A DNA stretch of 64,000 nucleotides from Vescimonas coprocola (lineage in GTDB: Bacteria; Bacillota; Clostridia; Oscillospirales; Oscillospiraceae): NCBI RefSeq assembly GCF_018408575.1, contig NZ_AP023418.1:1144415-1208414 (forward strand), written 5' to 3'. The notes beneath the pieces were generated by a model. That model was not told where the DNA came from. It saw nothing but the letters and a program-made list of their open reading frames with translations, and did no database searches. Positions 48,961-57,261 of this stretch are shown here, in pieces. The translations under genes were made by a program, and so were the position numbers. The number at the start of each line of letters is the position of its first letter. Position 1 is the stretch's first letter.

Positions 48961-49160
48961 TCGTGGTGGTATCTAAAAAATTTTTAGTTTTCCTGACGAT
49001 TTGTTGATTTCTCCAAAAAATCAGCGGTACTTTCTGCATAGCAGACGCCCAGTTTTTATTTACTTTTTCGGCTGCTTATGATAACATATTTATATTATAT
49101 ATTGTCCGGAAACCGTACCGGGGCGGCAGCGCCCCAATTCACAACGAAAGGATGACAGCC

Positions 49161-50702
49161 TTGGAAACTGTTTGCGCCATTGAGCTGAGAAACATCACCA
49201 AACGTTTCGGCAGCGTCGTCGCCAACGATGGCATCAATCTGGCCCTGAACCGTGGTGAGATCCTCTCCCTGCTGGGGGAGAACGGCAGCGGTAAGACCAC
49301 CCTGATGAATATGCTGGCCGGCATCTATTTCCCTGACGAGGGCGAGATCTTGGTAGAGGGGAAGCCCGTATCCATCCGCTCCCCCAAGGATTCCTTCCAG
49401 TACGGCATCGGCATGATCCATCAGCACTATAAGCTGGTGGACGTGTTCACCGCCGCCGAGAACATCGTGTTGGGTCTGGACGAGGGCGGCCGCCTGGACA
49501 TCAAGGCCGCCAACGCCAAGGTCAAGGAGATCTGCGACCGCTACGGCTTCGACATCGACCCCACTCAGAAGATCTACGATATGTCCGTCTCTCAGAAGCA
49601 GACGGTGGAGATCGTCAAGGTCCTGTACCGTGGGGCGGATATCCTCATTCTGGACGAGCCCACCGCCGTGCTGACCCCGCAGGAGACGGAGAAGCTCTTC
49701 ACCGTCCTGCGGAACATGAAGGCCGACGGCAAGGCCATCGTCATCATCACCCACAAGCTCCACGAGGTCATGGCCCTGTCCGACAAGGTGGCCGTCCTCC
49801 GCAAGGGCAAGTACATCGGCACCGTCAAGACCTCCGAGACGAATCCGCAGGCTCTGACGGACATGATGGTGGGCCACAGTGTGACCCTGAACATCGACCG
49901 CCCCAAGTACGACGCTCCCGTCCCCCGCCTGACCCTGAAGGGCATCACCTGCTACGACGGCGAGGGCGTAAAGCGGTTGGACAACGTCTCCTTCACCGCT
50001 CTGGGCGGTGAGATCCTGGGCATCGCCGGCATCGCCGGTTCCGGCCAGAGGGAGCTGCTGGAGGCCATTGCCGGCCTGCATCCCGTGGCTGAAGGCTCCA
50101 TCCAGTTCACTCCGGAGGGTAAGCCCGCCTCTGAACTGGTAGGCAAGACCCCCATGCAGATCAAAAAGGCTGGCGTGGCCATGGCCTTCGTGCCGGAGGA
50201 TCGTTTGGGCATGGGGCTGGTTGGCTCCATGGGCATGACGGACAACATGATGCTCCGCTCCTGGCGAAAGGGCAAGGGCATCTTCGTCAACCGCAAGGAC
50301 CCCAACGAGCTGGCCATGCAGGTCTGGAAGGAGCTGGAGGTGGTCACCCCCAGCACCGACTTCCCCGTGCGCCGGATGTCCGGCGGCAACGTGCAGAAGG
50401 TGCTGGTAGGCCGTGAGATCGCCACCGCCCCCTCCGTGCTGATGACCGCCTACGCCGTGCGTGGTCTGGATATCAACACCTCCTACACCATCTATAACCT
50501 CCTCACCAAGGAAAAGATGCAGGGCTCTGCCGTCATTTACGTCGGCGAGGATCTGGACGTGCTGCTGGAGCTGTGCGACCGTATTCTGGTGCTGTGCGGC
50601 GGTAAGGTCAGCGGCATCGTAGACGGTCGCACCACCACCAAGGAAGAGGTAGGCCTGCTGATGACCCGTGTCGGCGGAAAGGAGAAAGCCGCTCATGAAT
50701 AA
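49161..50702 (+). CDS. Nucleoside-type ABC transporter ATPase (two ATPase domains)
   Basis: About 513 residues with two ABC modules. First: Walker A GENGSGKTT, signature region VSQKQTVEIVKVLYR, Walker B ILILDEPTAVLTP. Second: degenerate Walker A GIAGSGQRE, signature MSGGNVQKVLVGRE, and RGLD. This tandem arrangement with a degenerate second half is standard for sugar/nucleoside importers (YufO, NupA). I prefer the TTG at 49161, since AAAGGA stands 8 nt before it; the ATG at 49152 has no room for a ribosome site. Confidence 0.92.
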   Translation: METVCAIELRNITKRFGSVVANDGINLALNRGEILSLLGENGSGKTTLMNMLAGIYFPDEGEILVEGKPVSIRSPKDSFQYGIGMIHQHYKLVDVFTAAENIVLGLDEGGRLDIKAANAKVKEICDRYGFDIDPTQKIYDMSVSQKQTVEIVKVLYRGADILILDEPTAVLTPQETEKLFTVLRNMKADGKAIVIITHKLHEVMALSDKVAVLRKGKYIGTVKTSETNPQALTDMMVGHSVTLNIDRPKYDAPVPRLTLKGITCYDGEGVKRLDNVSFTALGGEILGIAGIAGSGQRELLEAIAGLHPVAEGSIQFTPEGKPASELVGKTPMQIKKAGVAMAFVPEDRLGMGLVGSMGMTDNMMLRSWRKGKGIFVNRKDPNELAMQVWKELEVVTPSTDFPVRRMSGGNVQKVLVGREIATAPSVLMTAYAVRGLDINTSYTIYNLLTKEKMQGSAVIYVGEDLDVLLELCDRILVLCGGKVSGIVDGRTTTKEEVGLLMTRVGGKEKAAHE

Positions 50703-51837
50703 CTCGATGAAAACGCCCCTGATCCGTCTGGCCAAGCGAGAGGGCATGGACAAGCGGACGGTGTGGGCCATCCGTGTGGGCTCCATCCTGCTGGCGCTGC
50801 TGCTGGGCGCACTGGTCATCGCCATCTCCGGTGTGAACCCCTTCAAAGCCTACGGCACCATCATCACCGGCGCTTTGGGCAAAAAGACCGCCATCCGCCA
50901 GACGGTGAAGATCGCCGTCCCCCTGTTGGGCTGCGCCCTGGCCATCGCTCCATGCTTCAAGATGCGCTTCTGGAACATCGGCGCCGAGGGCCAGATCACG
51001 GCCGGCGCCATCGCCGCCTCCTACTTCGCCCTCTACTGGGTCGGTAAGGTCCCCAGCGCCGTGCTGCTGCTCATCATGGGCGCTGCGGGCGCCGTGGCCG
51101 GCGGCATTTGGGCGCTGATCCCCGCCTTCTTCAAGGCCCGCTGGAACACCAACGAGACTCTGTTCACCCTGATGATGAACTACATCATCATCGGCGTGGT
51201 CCGCTGGCTGCAGGGCGGCCCGTGGGAGGGTCGTCCCGGCTCTCAGATCATCCCCATGTTCGATCAGTCCGCTTGGCTGCCGGAGGTTTTCGGCGTCCAC
51301 TGCGGCTGGATCATTGTGCTGGTGCTGGTGGTGGTAATGCACCTCTACATGAACTACACCAAGCACGGCTACGAGATCGCCGTCATCGGTGACTCCCTGA
51401 ACACCGCCCGCTACGCCGGTATGAACGTGGGCCACGTCATGATGCGTACCATGTTCCTCTCCGGTGCCATCAGCGGTCTGGTGGGCTTCATCGTGGCCTC
51501 CGGTGCCAACAACACCCTGTATGACGGCGTGGCCAACGGCGTGGGCTTCACCTCCATCACGGTGGCATGGCTGAGCCAGCTGAACGCCTTCGCCATGATC
51601 GTCATCTCCGCCCTGCTGGCCATTTTGGAAAAGGGCGCTGAGACCCTCCAGACCGCCATGCAGGTGCCTACCTCCATCAGCGACATCGTCACCGGCATCC
51701 TGCTGTTCTGTATGCTGGGCTGCGAGTTCTTCATCAACTACCGCATGATCTTCCGCCGCAAGCAGGCGGAGGCTCCCGCCGCCCCCGCCGCTGCGGAGTC
51801 CGATCAGACCGAGAGTAAGGAGGATGCGTCATGCTGA
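50695..51837 (+). CDS. ABC transporter permease, BMP/nucleoside type (first)
   Basis: A 380-residue permease with about nine TM segments, of the YufP/NupB type. GAEGQITAGAIAA and LFTLMMNYIIIG are typical blocks, and the internal AVIGDSLNTARYAGMN is the coupling loop. The start ATG at 50695 has AAAGGAG upstream and overlaps the ATPase stop by 8 bp. C-terminal tail is Ala/Glu-rich and soluble. Confidence 0.92.
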   Translation: MNNSMKTPLIRLAKREGMDKRTVWAIRVGSILLALLLGALVIAISGVNPFKAYGTIITGALGKKTAIRQTVKIAVPLLGCALAIAPCFKMRFWNIGAEGQITAGAIAASYFALYWVGKVPSAVLLLIMGAAGAVAGGIWALIPAFFKARWNTNETLFTLMMNYIIIGVVRWLQGGPWEGRPGSQIIPMFDQSAWLPEVFGVHCGWIIVLVLVVVMHLYMNYTKHGYEIAVIGDSLNTARYAGMNVGHVMMRTMFLSGAISGLVGFIVASGANNTLYDGVANGVGFTSITVAWLSQLNAFAMIVISALLAILEKGAETLQTAMQVPTSISDIVTGILLFCMLGCEFFINYRMIFRRKQAEAPAAPAAAESDQTESKEDASC

Positions 51838-52823
51838 ATACCGTGAATCTGTTCATCGCATTGGTGGTGGCCGCCATCACCTACGGCACGCCTCTGCTGT
51901 TCGGTACGCTGGGCGAAGTGCTGACGGAGAAATCCGGCAGCTTGAACCTGGGCGTGGAGGGCATCATGTTCATGGGCGGTGCCATCGGCCTTGGCGGTGT
52001 GTTCTACTACGAAAAGGCCGTGGAATCTCCCAGCGCTTTTCTGGCGGTGCTCATCGGTCTGCTGTGTGCCTTCATCGCCGGCGGCATCGCCTCTCTGATC
52101 TTCAGCTTCCTGACCATCACCCTCCGGGCCAACCAGAACGTCACCGGTCTGGCGCTGACCATCTTCGGCACCGGCGTGGGCCAGTATATTGGCGAGATCA
52201 TGCGGATCCGTGAGGGCGGCTTCGTGGCCGTGGGCAACGACCTGAAGGCCGTATTCATCAGCTCCCCCTTCCCTCAGGCCATGCAGGATATCCCCTATGT
52301 GGGCAAGATCCTCTTCGGCAACAGCATCTTCTTCTATCTGGGGGTGGTGCTGGCCATCGTCATGCACCTGTTCCTCAACAAGAGCCGCACCGGCCTGCAG
52401 CTGCGCTCCGTGGGCGAGTCCCCGGCTACTGCCGATGCCGCCGGCATCAACGTCAGCCGCTATCGCTATCTGGGCGCCATCATCGGCGGCGGCATCTCTG
52501 CTGTGGGCGGCATGGTGTACATCACCACCATCGCCGGCTGCGTATGGAACCACGAGGGGCTGTCCGGCGTGGGCTGGCTGGCCGTGGCGCTGGTTATCTT
52601 CTGCCTGTGGCGTCCTCTGTCCGCCATTTGGGGCTCCGTGCTGTTCGGCGCTCTGATGATCCTGTACCTGCGTCTGACGATTCCCTTCATCCCCACGCAG
52701 CTGTATAAGATCCTGCCCTACGTGGTGACGCTGGTGGTGCTGATCATCGTGTCCCTGCGGAAAAAGCGGGAGGATCAGCCCCCCACCTCTCTGGGCCTGA
52801 ACTACTTCCGGGAAGACCGGTAA
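51831..52823 (+). CDS. ABC transporter permease, BMP/nucleoside type (second)
   Basis: A 330-residue permease with about nine TM segments, YufQ/NupC type. SGSLNLGVEGIMFMGG near the start and RSVGESPATADAAGINVSRYRY (the coupling loop, shown in part) are diagnostic of the partner subunit. It overlaps the previous gene by 7 bp, completing a BMP-ATPase-permease-permease importer. Confidence 0.92.
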   Translation: MLNTVNLFIALVVAAITYGTPLLFGTLGEVLTEKSGSLNLGVEGIMFMGGAIGLGGVFYYEKAVESPSAFLAVLIGLLCAFIAGGIASLIFSFLTITLRANQNVTGLALTIFGTGVGQYIGEIMRIREGGFVAVGNDLKAVFISSPFPQAMQDIPYVGKILFGNSIFFYLGVVLAIVMHLFLNKSRTGLQLRSVGESPATADAAGINVSRYRYLGAIIGGGISAVGGMVYITTIAGCVWNHEGLSGVGWLAVALVIFCLWRPLSAIWGSVLFGALMILYLRLTIPFIPTQLYKILPYVVTLVVLIIVSLRKKREDQPPTSLGLNYFREDR

Positions 52824-52830
52824 ACCGACC

Positions 52831-52860
52831 GAATATCCCCCGATCCTTCGGGGGATATTC
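52831..52860 (+). terminator. Hairpin between permease and deaminase genes
   Basis: 12-bp perfect stem (52831-52842 with 52849-52860) with a weak tail; partial terminator before the amidohydrolase gene. Confidence 0.65.
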
Positions 52861-52881
52861 TTCTGAAAGGAGTAATGATCT

Positions 52882-54237
52882 ATGGCAAGCCTGCTGATCC
52901 GCAGCATCCGCTATCTGGTGACCTGCGACGATAAGGACCAACTGCTGGAGGACGTGGACCTCTACTGCGAGGACGGCTTCATCCGTCAGATCGGCCCCCA
53001 TCTGGACATCACCGCCGACCGAACCATCGACGCCAGCCATATGCTGTGCTATCCCGGTCTGGTGAACACCCACCACCACCTGTATCAGGTGTTCTCCCGC
53101 AACCTCCCGCAGGTGCAGAATATGGAGCTGTTCGACTGGCTCAAGACCCTCTATGAGATCTGGAAAAATCTGGACGAGGACGTCATCCGTCTCTCCTCCC
53201 TCACCGGCATGGGCGAGCTGATGAAGCACGGCTGCACCACCTGCTTCGACCACCACTATGTGTTCCCCACCCACGCCGGAGACCTGATCGGCGCCCAGTT
53301 TGCCGCCGCCGACACGCTGGGTATCCGGATGTATGCCTCCCGTGGCAGCATGGATCTCAGCGTCAAGGACGGCGGCCTACCGCCGGACAGCGTAGTGCAG
53401 ACGGTGGATGAGATCATGACGGACTCCGCCCGGCTCATCGAGAAGTACCACGACACCTCCTACGGAGCCATGCACCGCATCGCTCTGGCTCCCTGCTCTC
53501 CCTTCTCCGTGTCGGCGGAGCTGCTGCGCCAGAGCGCCATTCTGGCCCGCCAATACGGCGTGCGGCTGCACACCCACCTGTGTGAGACCAAGGACGAGGA
53601 GAACTTCATGCTCCAGAGGGAGGGCATCCGCCCTCTGGAGTACATGGAGCGTTTGGGCTGGACGGGCAGCGACGTGTGGTTCGCCCACGGCATTCACTTC
53701 AACGACGAGGAGCTGCGGGTGCTGGCCAAAACCGGCACCGGCGTGGCCCACTGCCCCATCAGCAACATGAAGCTCTCCTCCGGCATCGCCCGGATCCCGG
53801 AGATGCTGGAGCTGGGCGTTCCCGTGGGACTGGCCGTGGACGGCAGCGCCTCCAACGACGGCTCCAGCCTTATGGAGGAGCTGCGGGTGGCCTTCCTGCT
53901 CCACCGCCTGAACGCCAGCCGCCGGGCCCCCACCGGCTACGACGTGCTGAAAATGGCCACCCGTGGCAGCGCCCGGCTGCTGGGCCGGGACGATATCGGC
54001 CAGCTGGCGGTGGGCAAGTGCGCCGACCTCTTTATGATCGACAGCCGCCGTCTGGAGCTGGTGGGTTCCTGCTTCGACCCCAAGTCTGTGCTGGGTACCG
54101 TAGGCGTCCGGGGCCCGGTGGACTACACCGTGGTTCATGGCCGTGTCACCGTGGCCCAGGGCCATCTCATGACGGTGGACGAGGAGCGCCTGGCACAGGA
54201 TGCCGAGACCTGCTGCCGCCAATATCTGGCCCGCTGA
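52882..54237 (+). CDS. 8-oxoguanine deaminase-like amidohydrolase
   Basis: A 451-residue amidohydrolase. Metal site N62-T-H64-H-H66, then LFDWLKTLYEIW, FDHHYVFP, a RGSMDLS ... DGGLPPDSVVQ segment, APCSPFSVS, LHTHLCET and AVDGSASND. This order matches bacterial 8-oxoguanine deaminases, which turn 8-oxoguanine into urate and ammonia; guanine deaminase or SsnA are more distant alternatives. It sits just past the importer genes and shares their direction, so import and deamination are linked. Ribosome site AAAGGAG. Confidence 0.88.
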   Translation: MASLLIRSIRYLVTCDDKDQLLEDVDLYCEDGFIRQIGPHLDITADRTIDASHMLCYPGLVNTHHHLYQVFSRNLPQVQNMELFDWLKTLYEIWKNLDEDVIRLSSLTGMGELMKHGCTTCFDHHYVFPTHAGDLIGAQFAAADTLGIRMYASRGSMDLSVKDGGLPPDSVVQTVDEIMTDSARLIEKYHDTSYGAMHRIALAPCSPFSVSAELLRQSAILARQYGVRLHTHLCETKDEENFMLQREGIRPLEYMERLGWTGSDVWFAHGIHFNDEELRVLAKTGTGVAHCPISNMKLSSGIARIPEMLELGVPVGLAVDGSASNDGSSLMEELRVAFLLHRLNASRRAPTGYDVLKMATRGSARLLGRDDIGQLAVGKCADLFMIDSRRLELVGSCFDPKSVLGTVGVRGPVDYTVVHGRVTVAQGHLMTVDEERLAQDAETCCRQYLAR

Positions 54238-54242
54238 AACAA

Positions 54243-54279
54243 GATCAGCACCCACCCGCCAAGCGGGTGGGTGCTGATC
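54243..54279. terminator. Terminator after the deaminase gene
   Basis: Perfect 17-bp stem (54243-54259 with 54263-54279) followed by CTTTCATTTTT; convergent gene on the other side. Confidence 0.9.
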
Positions 54280-54308
54280 CTTTCATTTTTCTGCTCTTTC
54301 GCAGCCTC

Positions 54309-54983
54309 TTACGCAAACCTGCCCCGGTATTTCCGCATACTCTCGGAAAACAGTTCGGCGCTGGTGGGCGGCGTGTAGGTGATGGCATTGGCCCCAGCCT
54401 CGATGGTGGCCCGGATGGTGTCATCCGTCGGCCCGCCGGTGGCAATGATAGGCACCTCCGGGAACTGCTCCCGGATATGGGCCACGATCTCCGGCGTCCG
54501 GGCCGCCCCGGATACGTTGAGGAAATCCACCCCCGCCGCCAGCTTCCCGGCCACGTCCGCCTGCTCCGACACCACCGTGTACACCAGCGGGATCTCCACC
54601 GTCTCTTTGATGGCCCGGATGGCCTCCTCGGTGATGAAGGTGTTGCACACCAGCCCAAAGGCCCCCTGATGCTCGGCATAGGCGGCGATGCTGGCCGACC
54701 TCTGCCCATTGGTGAGGCCACCCCCCACCCCGGCAAACACCGGCACCTCCGACACCGACAGAATGGCCTGTGTGATAGCCGGCTGGGGCGTAAAGGGATA
54801 CACGGCGATGACGGCGTCGGCGTTGATGTTCTTGATAATGGCCACATCCGTGGAAAACACCAGCGACTTGATGCGCCGCCCGAAAATGCGGATGCCGCTG
54901 CACTCGCTGATGCAGCGGGGAACCTGAATGCTGTGCTTGCGCAGCTCCCCCTCATAAACCGGTACAAACTTCTTCACCGTCAT
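54309..54983 (-). CDS. TIM-barrel protein with phosphate-binding loop, function unknown
   Basis: A 224-residue protein. Strands and turns repeat in the TIM-barrel manner (DAVIAVYPF, VPVFAGVGGGLTNGQ, PLVYTVVSEQADV, DFLNVSGAA, PIIATGGPTDDTIRATIEAG) with a C-terminal phosphate loop like those of HisA/TrpC-fold enzymes. It is often just labelled hydrolase in databases. The start ATG at 54983 has GGAGGG upstream. Its own promoter; convergent with the purine locus. No catalytic residues can be assigned. Confidence 0.6.
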   Translation of the reverse strand: MTVKKFVPVYEGELRKHSIQVPRCISECSGIRIFGRRIKSLVFSTDVAIIKNINADAVIAVYPFTPQPAITQAILSVSEVPVFAGVGGGLTNGQRSASIAAYAEHQGAFGLVCNTFITEEAIRAIKETVEIPLVYTVVSEQADVAGKLAAGVDFLNVSGAARTPEIVAHIREQFPEVPIIATGGPTDDTIRATIEAGANAITYTPPTSAELFSESMRKYRGRFA

Positions 54984-55010
54984 CCCTCCATGTCTTGTAT
55001 TATTAGACAC

Positions 55011-55039
55011 ATTGTAGCATATCTCCCCGTCTCTGTAAA
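55011..55039 (-). promoter_or_regulatory. Promoter of the TIM-barrel gene
   Basis: Minus strand TTTACA (55034-55039), 17-bp spacer, TACAAT (55011-55016). Confidence 0.7.
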
Positions 55040-55139
55040 TATTTCCCAAGTTATTCGTCAGATTTTTACGTTTTGTTCATTTTTGTAAAGTCCCTTAACA
55101 GGATGCAGCTTATAAGGGATACGTCCCCCTGCCGATCAC

Positions 55140-55168
55140 TTGCGATCGAAGTTCGTGTGTGCTATACT
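55140..55168 (+). promoter_or_regulatory. Promoter left in front of the broken GNAT gene
   Basis: TTGCGA (55140-55145), 17-bp spacer, TATACT (55163-55168). Confidence 0.55.
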
Positions 55169-55195
55169 GAATATCCATTCGGCAAATCGGCGTCT

Positions 55196-55345
55196 GTGGA
55201 AGTAATTACGCTTGCTTTATATGAGCCCAAATATGAGGACTTTTGGTTTCGGCAAATGATGCTGGCCGATGAAGATACCATGTCCTACCATCGTGCATAG
55301 GGTGGGACAATTCCCTGGCCGGAAGATAAATCCCCGTCTATCGGT
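55196..55345 (+). pseudogene. GNAT acetyltransferase fragment with premature amber codon
   Basis: The frame reads ALYEPKYEDFWFRQMMLADEDTMSYHRA, then TAG, then GGTIPWPEDK. This is the start of a GNAT family known to me as ...MSYxxAWGGTIPxPEEKW..., with TAG replacing the Trp codon TGG. After EDK the similarity ends, so the rest of the gene is lost. An intact-looking promoter remains upstream. AT-rich compared with neighbours. Confidence 0.75.
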
Positions 55346-55434
55346 TTGACCTGCTCCCTTTTGTCCATTGTTTTCTCCTTGGCCGCAATTTCCTTTGCTC
55401 CGGAAAACGTCAAATATCATCTTAGGAGGCCGTC

Positions 55435-55965
55435 ATGAATCTCTCCATCGTGCAGGGTGATATCACCCAATTCCACGCTGATGCTATCGTCAATGCCGCC
55501 AACACCTCCCTGCTGGGCGGCGCCGGGGTAGACGGTGCCATCCACCGGGCCGCCGGGCCGGGTCTCATGGCCGAGTGCAAAACGCTGAACGGCTGCCCCA
55601 CCGGCGAGGCCCGCATCACCGGTGGCTATGACCTGCCCTGCCGGTACGTGATCCACACCCCCGGCCCCATCTGGCGGGGCGGCGGCCACGGCGAGGCCGC
55701 CCAACTGGCCTCCTGCTACCGCAGCTGCCTGACGCTGGCACTGGAGAACGGCTGCCGCACGGTGGCCTTCCCTTCCATCAGCACCGGTGTCTACCACTAT
55801 CCGCTGATGCAGGCGGCTCATGTGGCCCTGAAGGCCATCACGGACTTCCTGCGCCTTCATCCGCAGCTGTCCGTCACCATGGTCTGCCACTCCCCCCAGG
55901 CCCTCCACGCCTATCAGGTGGTGTGGAATATGCTCTATCAGGAGACGAAGCCCCATGAGGACTGA
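55435..55965 (+). CDS. Macrodomain protein (O-acetyl-ADP-ribose deacetylase type)
   Basis: A 176-residue macrodomain, the usual size of YmdB/MacroD proteins. IVQGDITQFHADAIVNAANTSLLGGAGVDGAIHRAAG contains the ADP-ribose-binding Asp-Ile and the catalytic Asn-Gly-Asp segment (quoted only in part as GDIT, NAAN, GGAGVDGAIH); STGVYHYP is the second phosphate loop. It removes the acetyl from O-acetyl-ADP-ribose made by sirtuins, or ADP-ribose from proteins. Alone between the pseudogene and a terminator; start has GGAGG. Confidence 0.93.
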   Translation: MNLSIVQGDITQFHADAIVNAANTSLLGGAGVDGAIHRAAGPGLMAECKTLNGCPTGEARITGGYDLPCRYVIHTPGPIWRGGGHGEAAQLASCYRSCLTLALENGCRTVAFPSISTGVYHYPLMQAAHVALKAITDFLRLHPQLSVTMVCHSPQALHAYQVVWNMLYQETKPHED

Positions 55966-56020
55966 CCCGCAAAGCCCCATAGCGTGCGCTGCCCGTAAGC
56001 AGCACACCCTCCCGAAGCAA

Positions 56021-56046
56021 AAGCGCCGCCCCACCGGGCGGCGCTT
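56021..56046. terminator. Terminator between convergent genes
   Basis: 11-bp stem (56021-56031 with 56036-56046), followed by TCGTC on one side and AAAAGC on the other. Confidence 0.7.
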
Positions 56047-56062
56047 TCGTCTATCGCACTCT

Positions 56063-57166
56063 TCAGATCTTGATAAGCTCATACGCTCTGGTGCCGATGC
56101 CGATCTTCTCGGCGTGCTCCAGACAGCTCATCCAATCCGTCTCCGGATGGATGCGATGGAAGTGGTCGTGGTCATGGACGTCACCGCCGTCGGCCGCAGA
56201 ACCCCGCATCACCGGCTGAGCGTTGACGGCATCCACACAGGCCATATCCAGTGCCACCGGGTCGAAGGAGGCGAACATTCCCACATTGGGAACAATGGCG
56301 GCGTCGTTCTCGGCGTGACAGTCGCAGTTGGGCGACACGTCGATGACCAGTGAGATATGGAAGCAGGGCCGCCCGTCCACCACCGCCTTGGAGTACTCTG
56401 CGATCTTTCGGTTCAGATTCGTCACCGTCTCATCCCAGTCGATCTGGATGGCGTTCCGGGGACAGATGGCGATGCAGCGGCCGCAGCCCACGCAGCGGCT
56501 GTGATCGATGTTGGCCTTTCTCTCCGCAACGGACAGAGCGCTGTGGGCGCAGATCCTGGTACACATCCCGCAGCCCACGCAGTGTTCATGGTTCACATGG
56601 GGCTTTCCGGCGTTGTGCTGCTCCATCTTCCCGGCCCGGCTGCCGCAGCCCATGCCGATGTTCTTCAGCGCCCCGCCGAAGCCCGCCTCCTCATGGCCCT
56701 TGAAGTGGGTCAGGGAGATGAACACGTCGGCATCCATGACGGCCCGACCGATCTTGGCCTCCTTCACCAGCCGGCCGCCCACCACCGGCACAGCCACCTC
56801 GTCGCTGCCCTTGATGCCGTCTGCGATGATGACCTGACATCCCGTGGTCATGGGATTGAAGCCGTTGAGACACGCCGTATCCAGATGATCCAGCCCGTTC
56901 TTCCGTCCCCCTACATACAGGGTGTTGCAGTCGGTGAGGAAGGGCTTGCCACCCCGCTCTTTCACGAAATCTGCCACCGTCTTGGCCCAGTTGGGCCGCA
57001 AGAAGGCCAGATTGCCCGGTTCACCAAAGTGCATTTTGATGGCCACGAACTTCCGGTCGAAGTCGATTTCGCCCATCCCGGCGGTTTTCATGAGGCGGGT
57101 CAGCTTCTGCTGGAGATTCTCGTGGAAATCCGCCCGCAGATCCGCCCAATAAACTTTTGATGCCAT
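56063..57166 (-). CDS. DUF362 protein with two 4Fe-4S clusters
   Basis: A 367-residue protein. DUF362 domain (KMHFGEPGN, DCNTLYVGGRKN, VMDADVFISLTHFKGHEEAGFGGALKNIGMG in parts) and, at about 215-270, a bacterial ferredoxin insert with CVGCGMCTRICAHSA and CVGCGRCIAICPRNA. Proteins of this type are widespread in anaerobes and probably pass electrons; function unknown. The start ATG at 57166 has GGGGGA upstream; a frame extending further has no support. Confidence 0.85.
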   Translation of the reverse strand: MASKVYWADLRADFHENLQQKLTRLMKTAGMGEIDFDRKFVAIKMHFGEPGNLAFLRPNWAKTVADFVKERGGKPFLTDCNTLYVGGRKNGLDHLDTACLNGFNPMTTGCQVIIADGIKGSDEVAVPVVGGRLVKEAKIGRAVMDADVFISLTHFKGHEEAGFGGALKNIGMGCGSRAGKMEQHNAGKPHVNHEHCVGCGMCTRICAHSALSVAERKANIDHSRCVGCGRCIAICPRNAIQIDWDETVTNLNRKIAEYSKAVVDGRPCFHISLVIDVSPNCDCHAENDAAIVPNVGMFASFDPVALDMACVDAVNAQPVMRGSAADGGDVHDHDHFHRIHPETDWMSCLEHAEKIGIGTRAYELIKI

Positions 57167-57199
57167 AGGGATCCCCCGCTTTCTGTAAATTGATGCGTT

Positions 57200-57234
57200 C
57201 AGTCTACCACATTTCCCGAAAATGTGGTAGACTG
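57200..57234. promoter_or_regulatory. Perfect palindrome between divergent genes
   Basis: 15-bp perfect arms (57200-57214 with 57220-57234) around a 5-base centre. Located between divergent DUF362 and RluA genes, with no T-run, so an operator shared by both is more likely than a terminator. Confidence 0.5.
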
Positions 57235-57261
57235 AAAATATCCCCAAGGAGGTGTTTTTTC

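Noticed and set aside
49095-52907. Minus-strand frames opposite the ABC transporter genes
   Set aside because: Same shadow pattern; real genes are the overlapping plus-strand transporter components.
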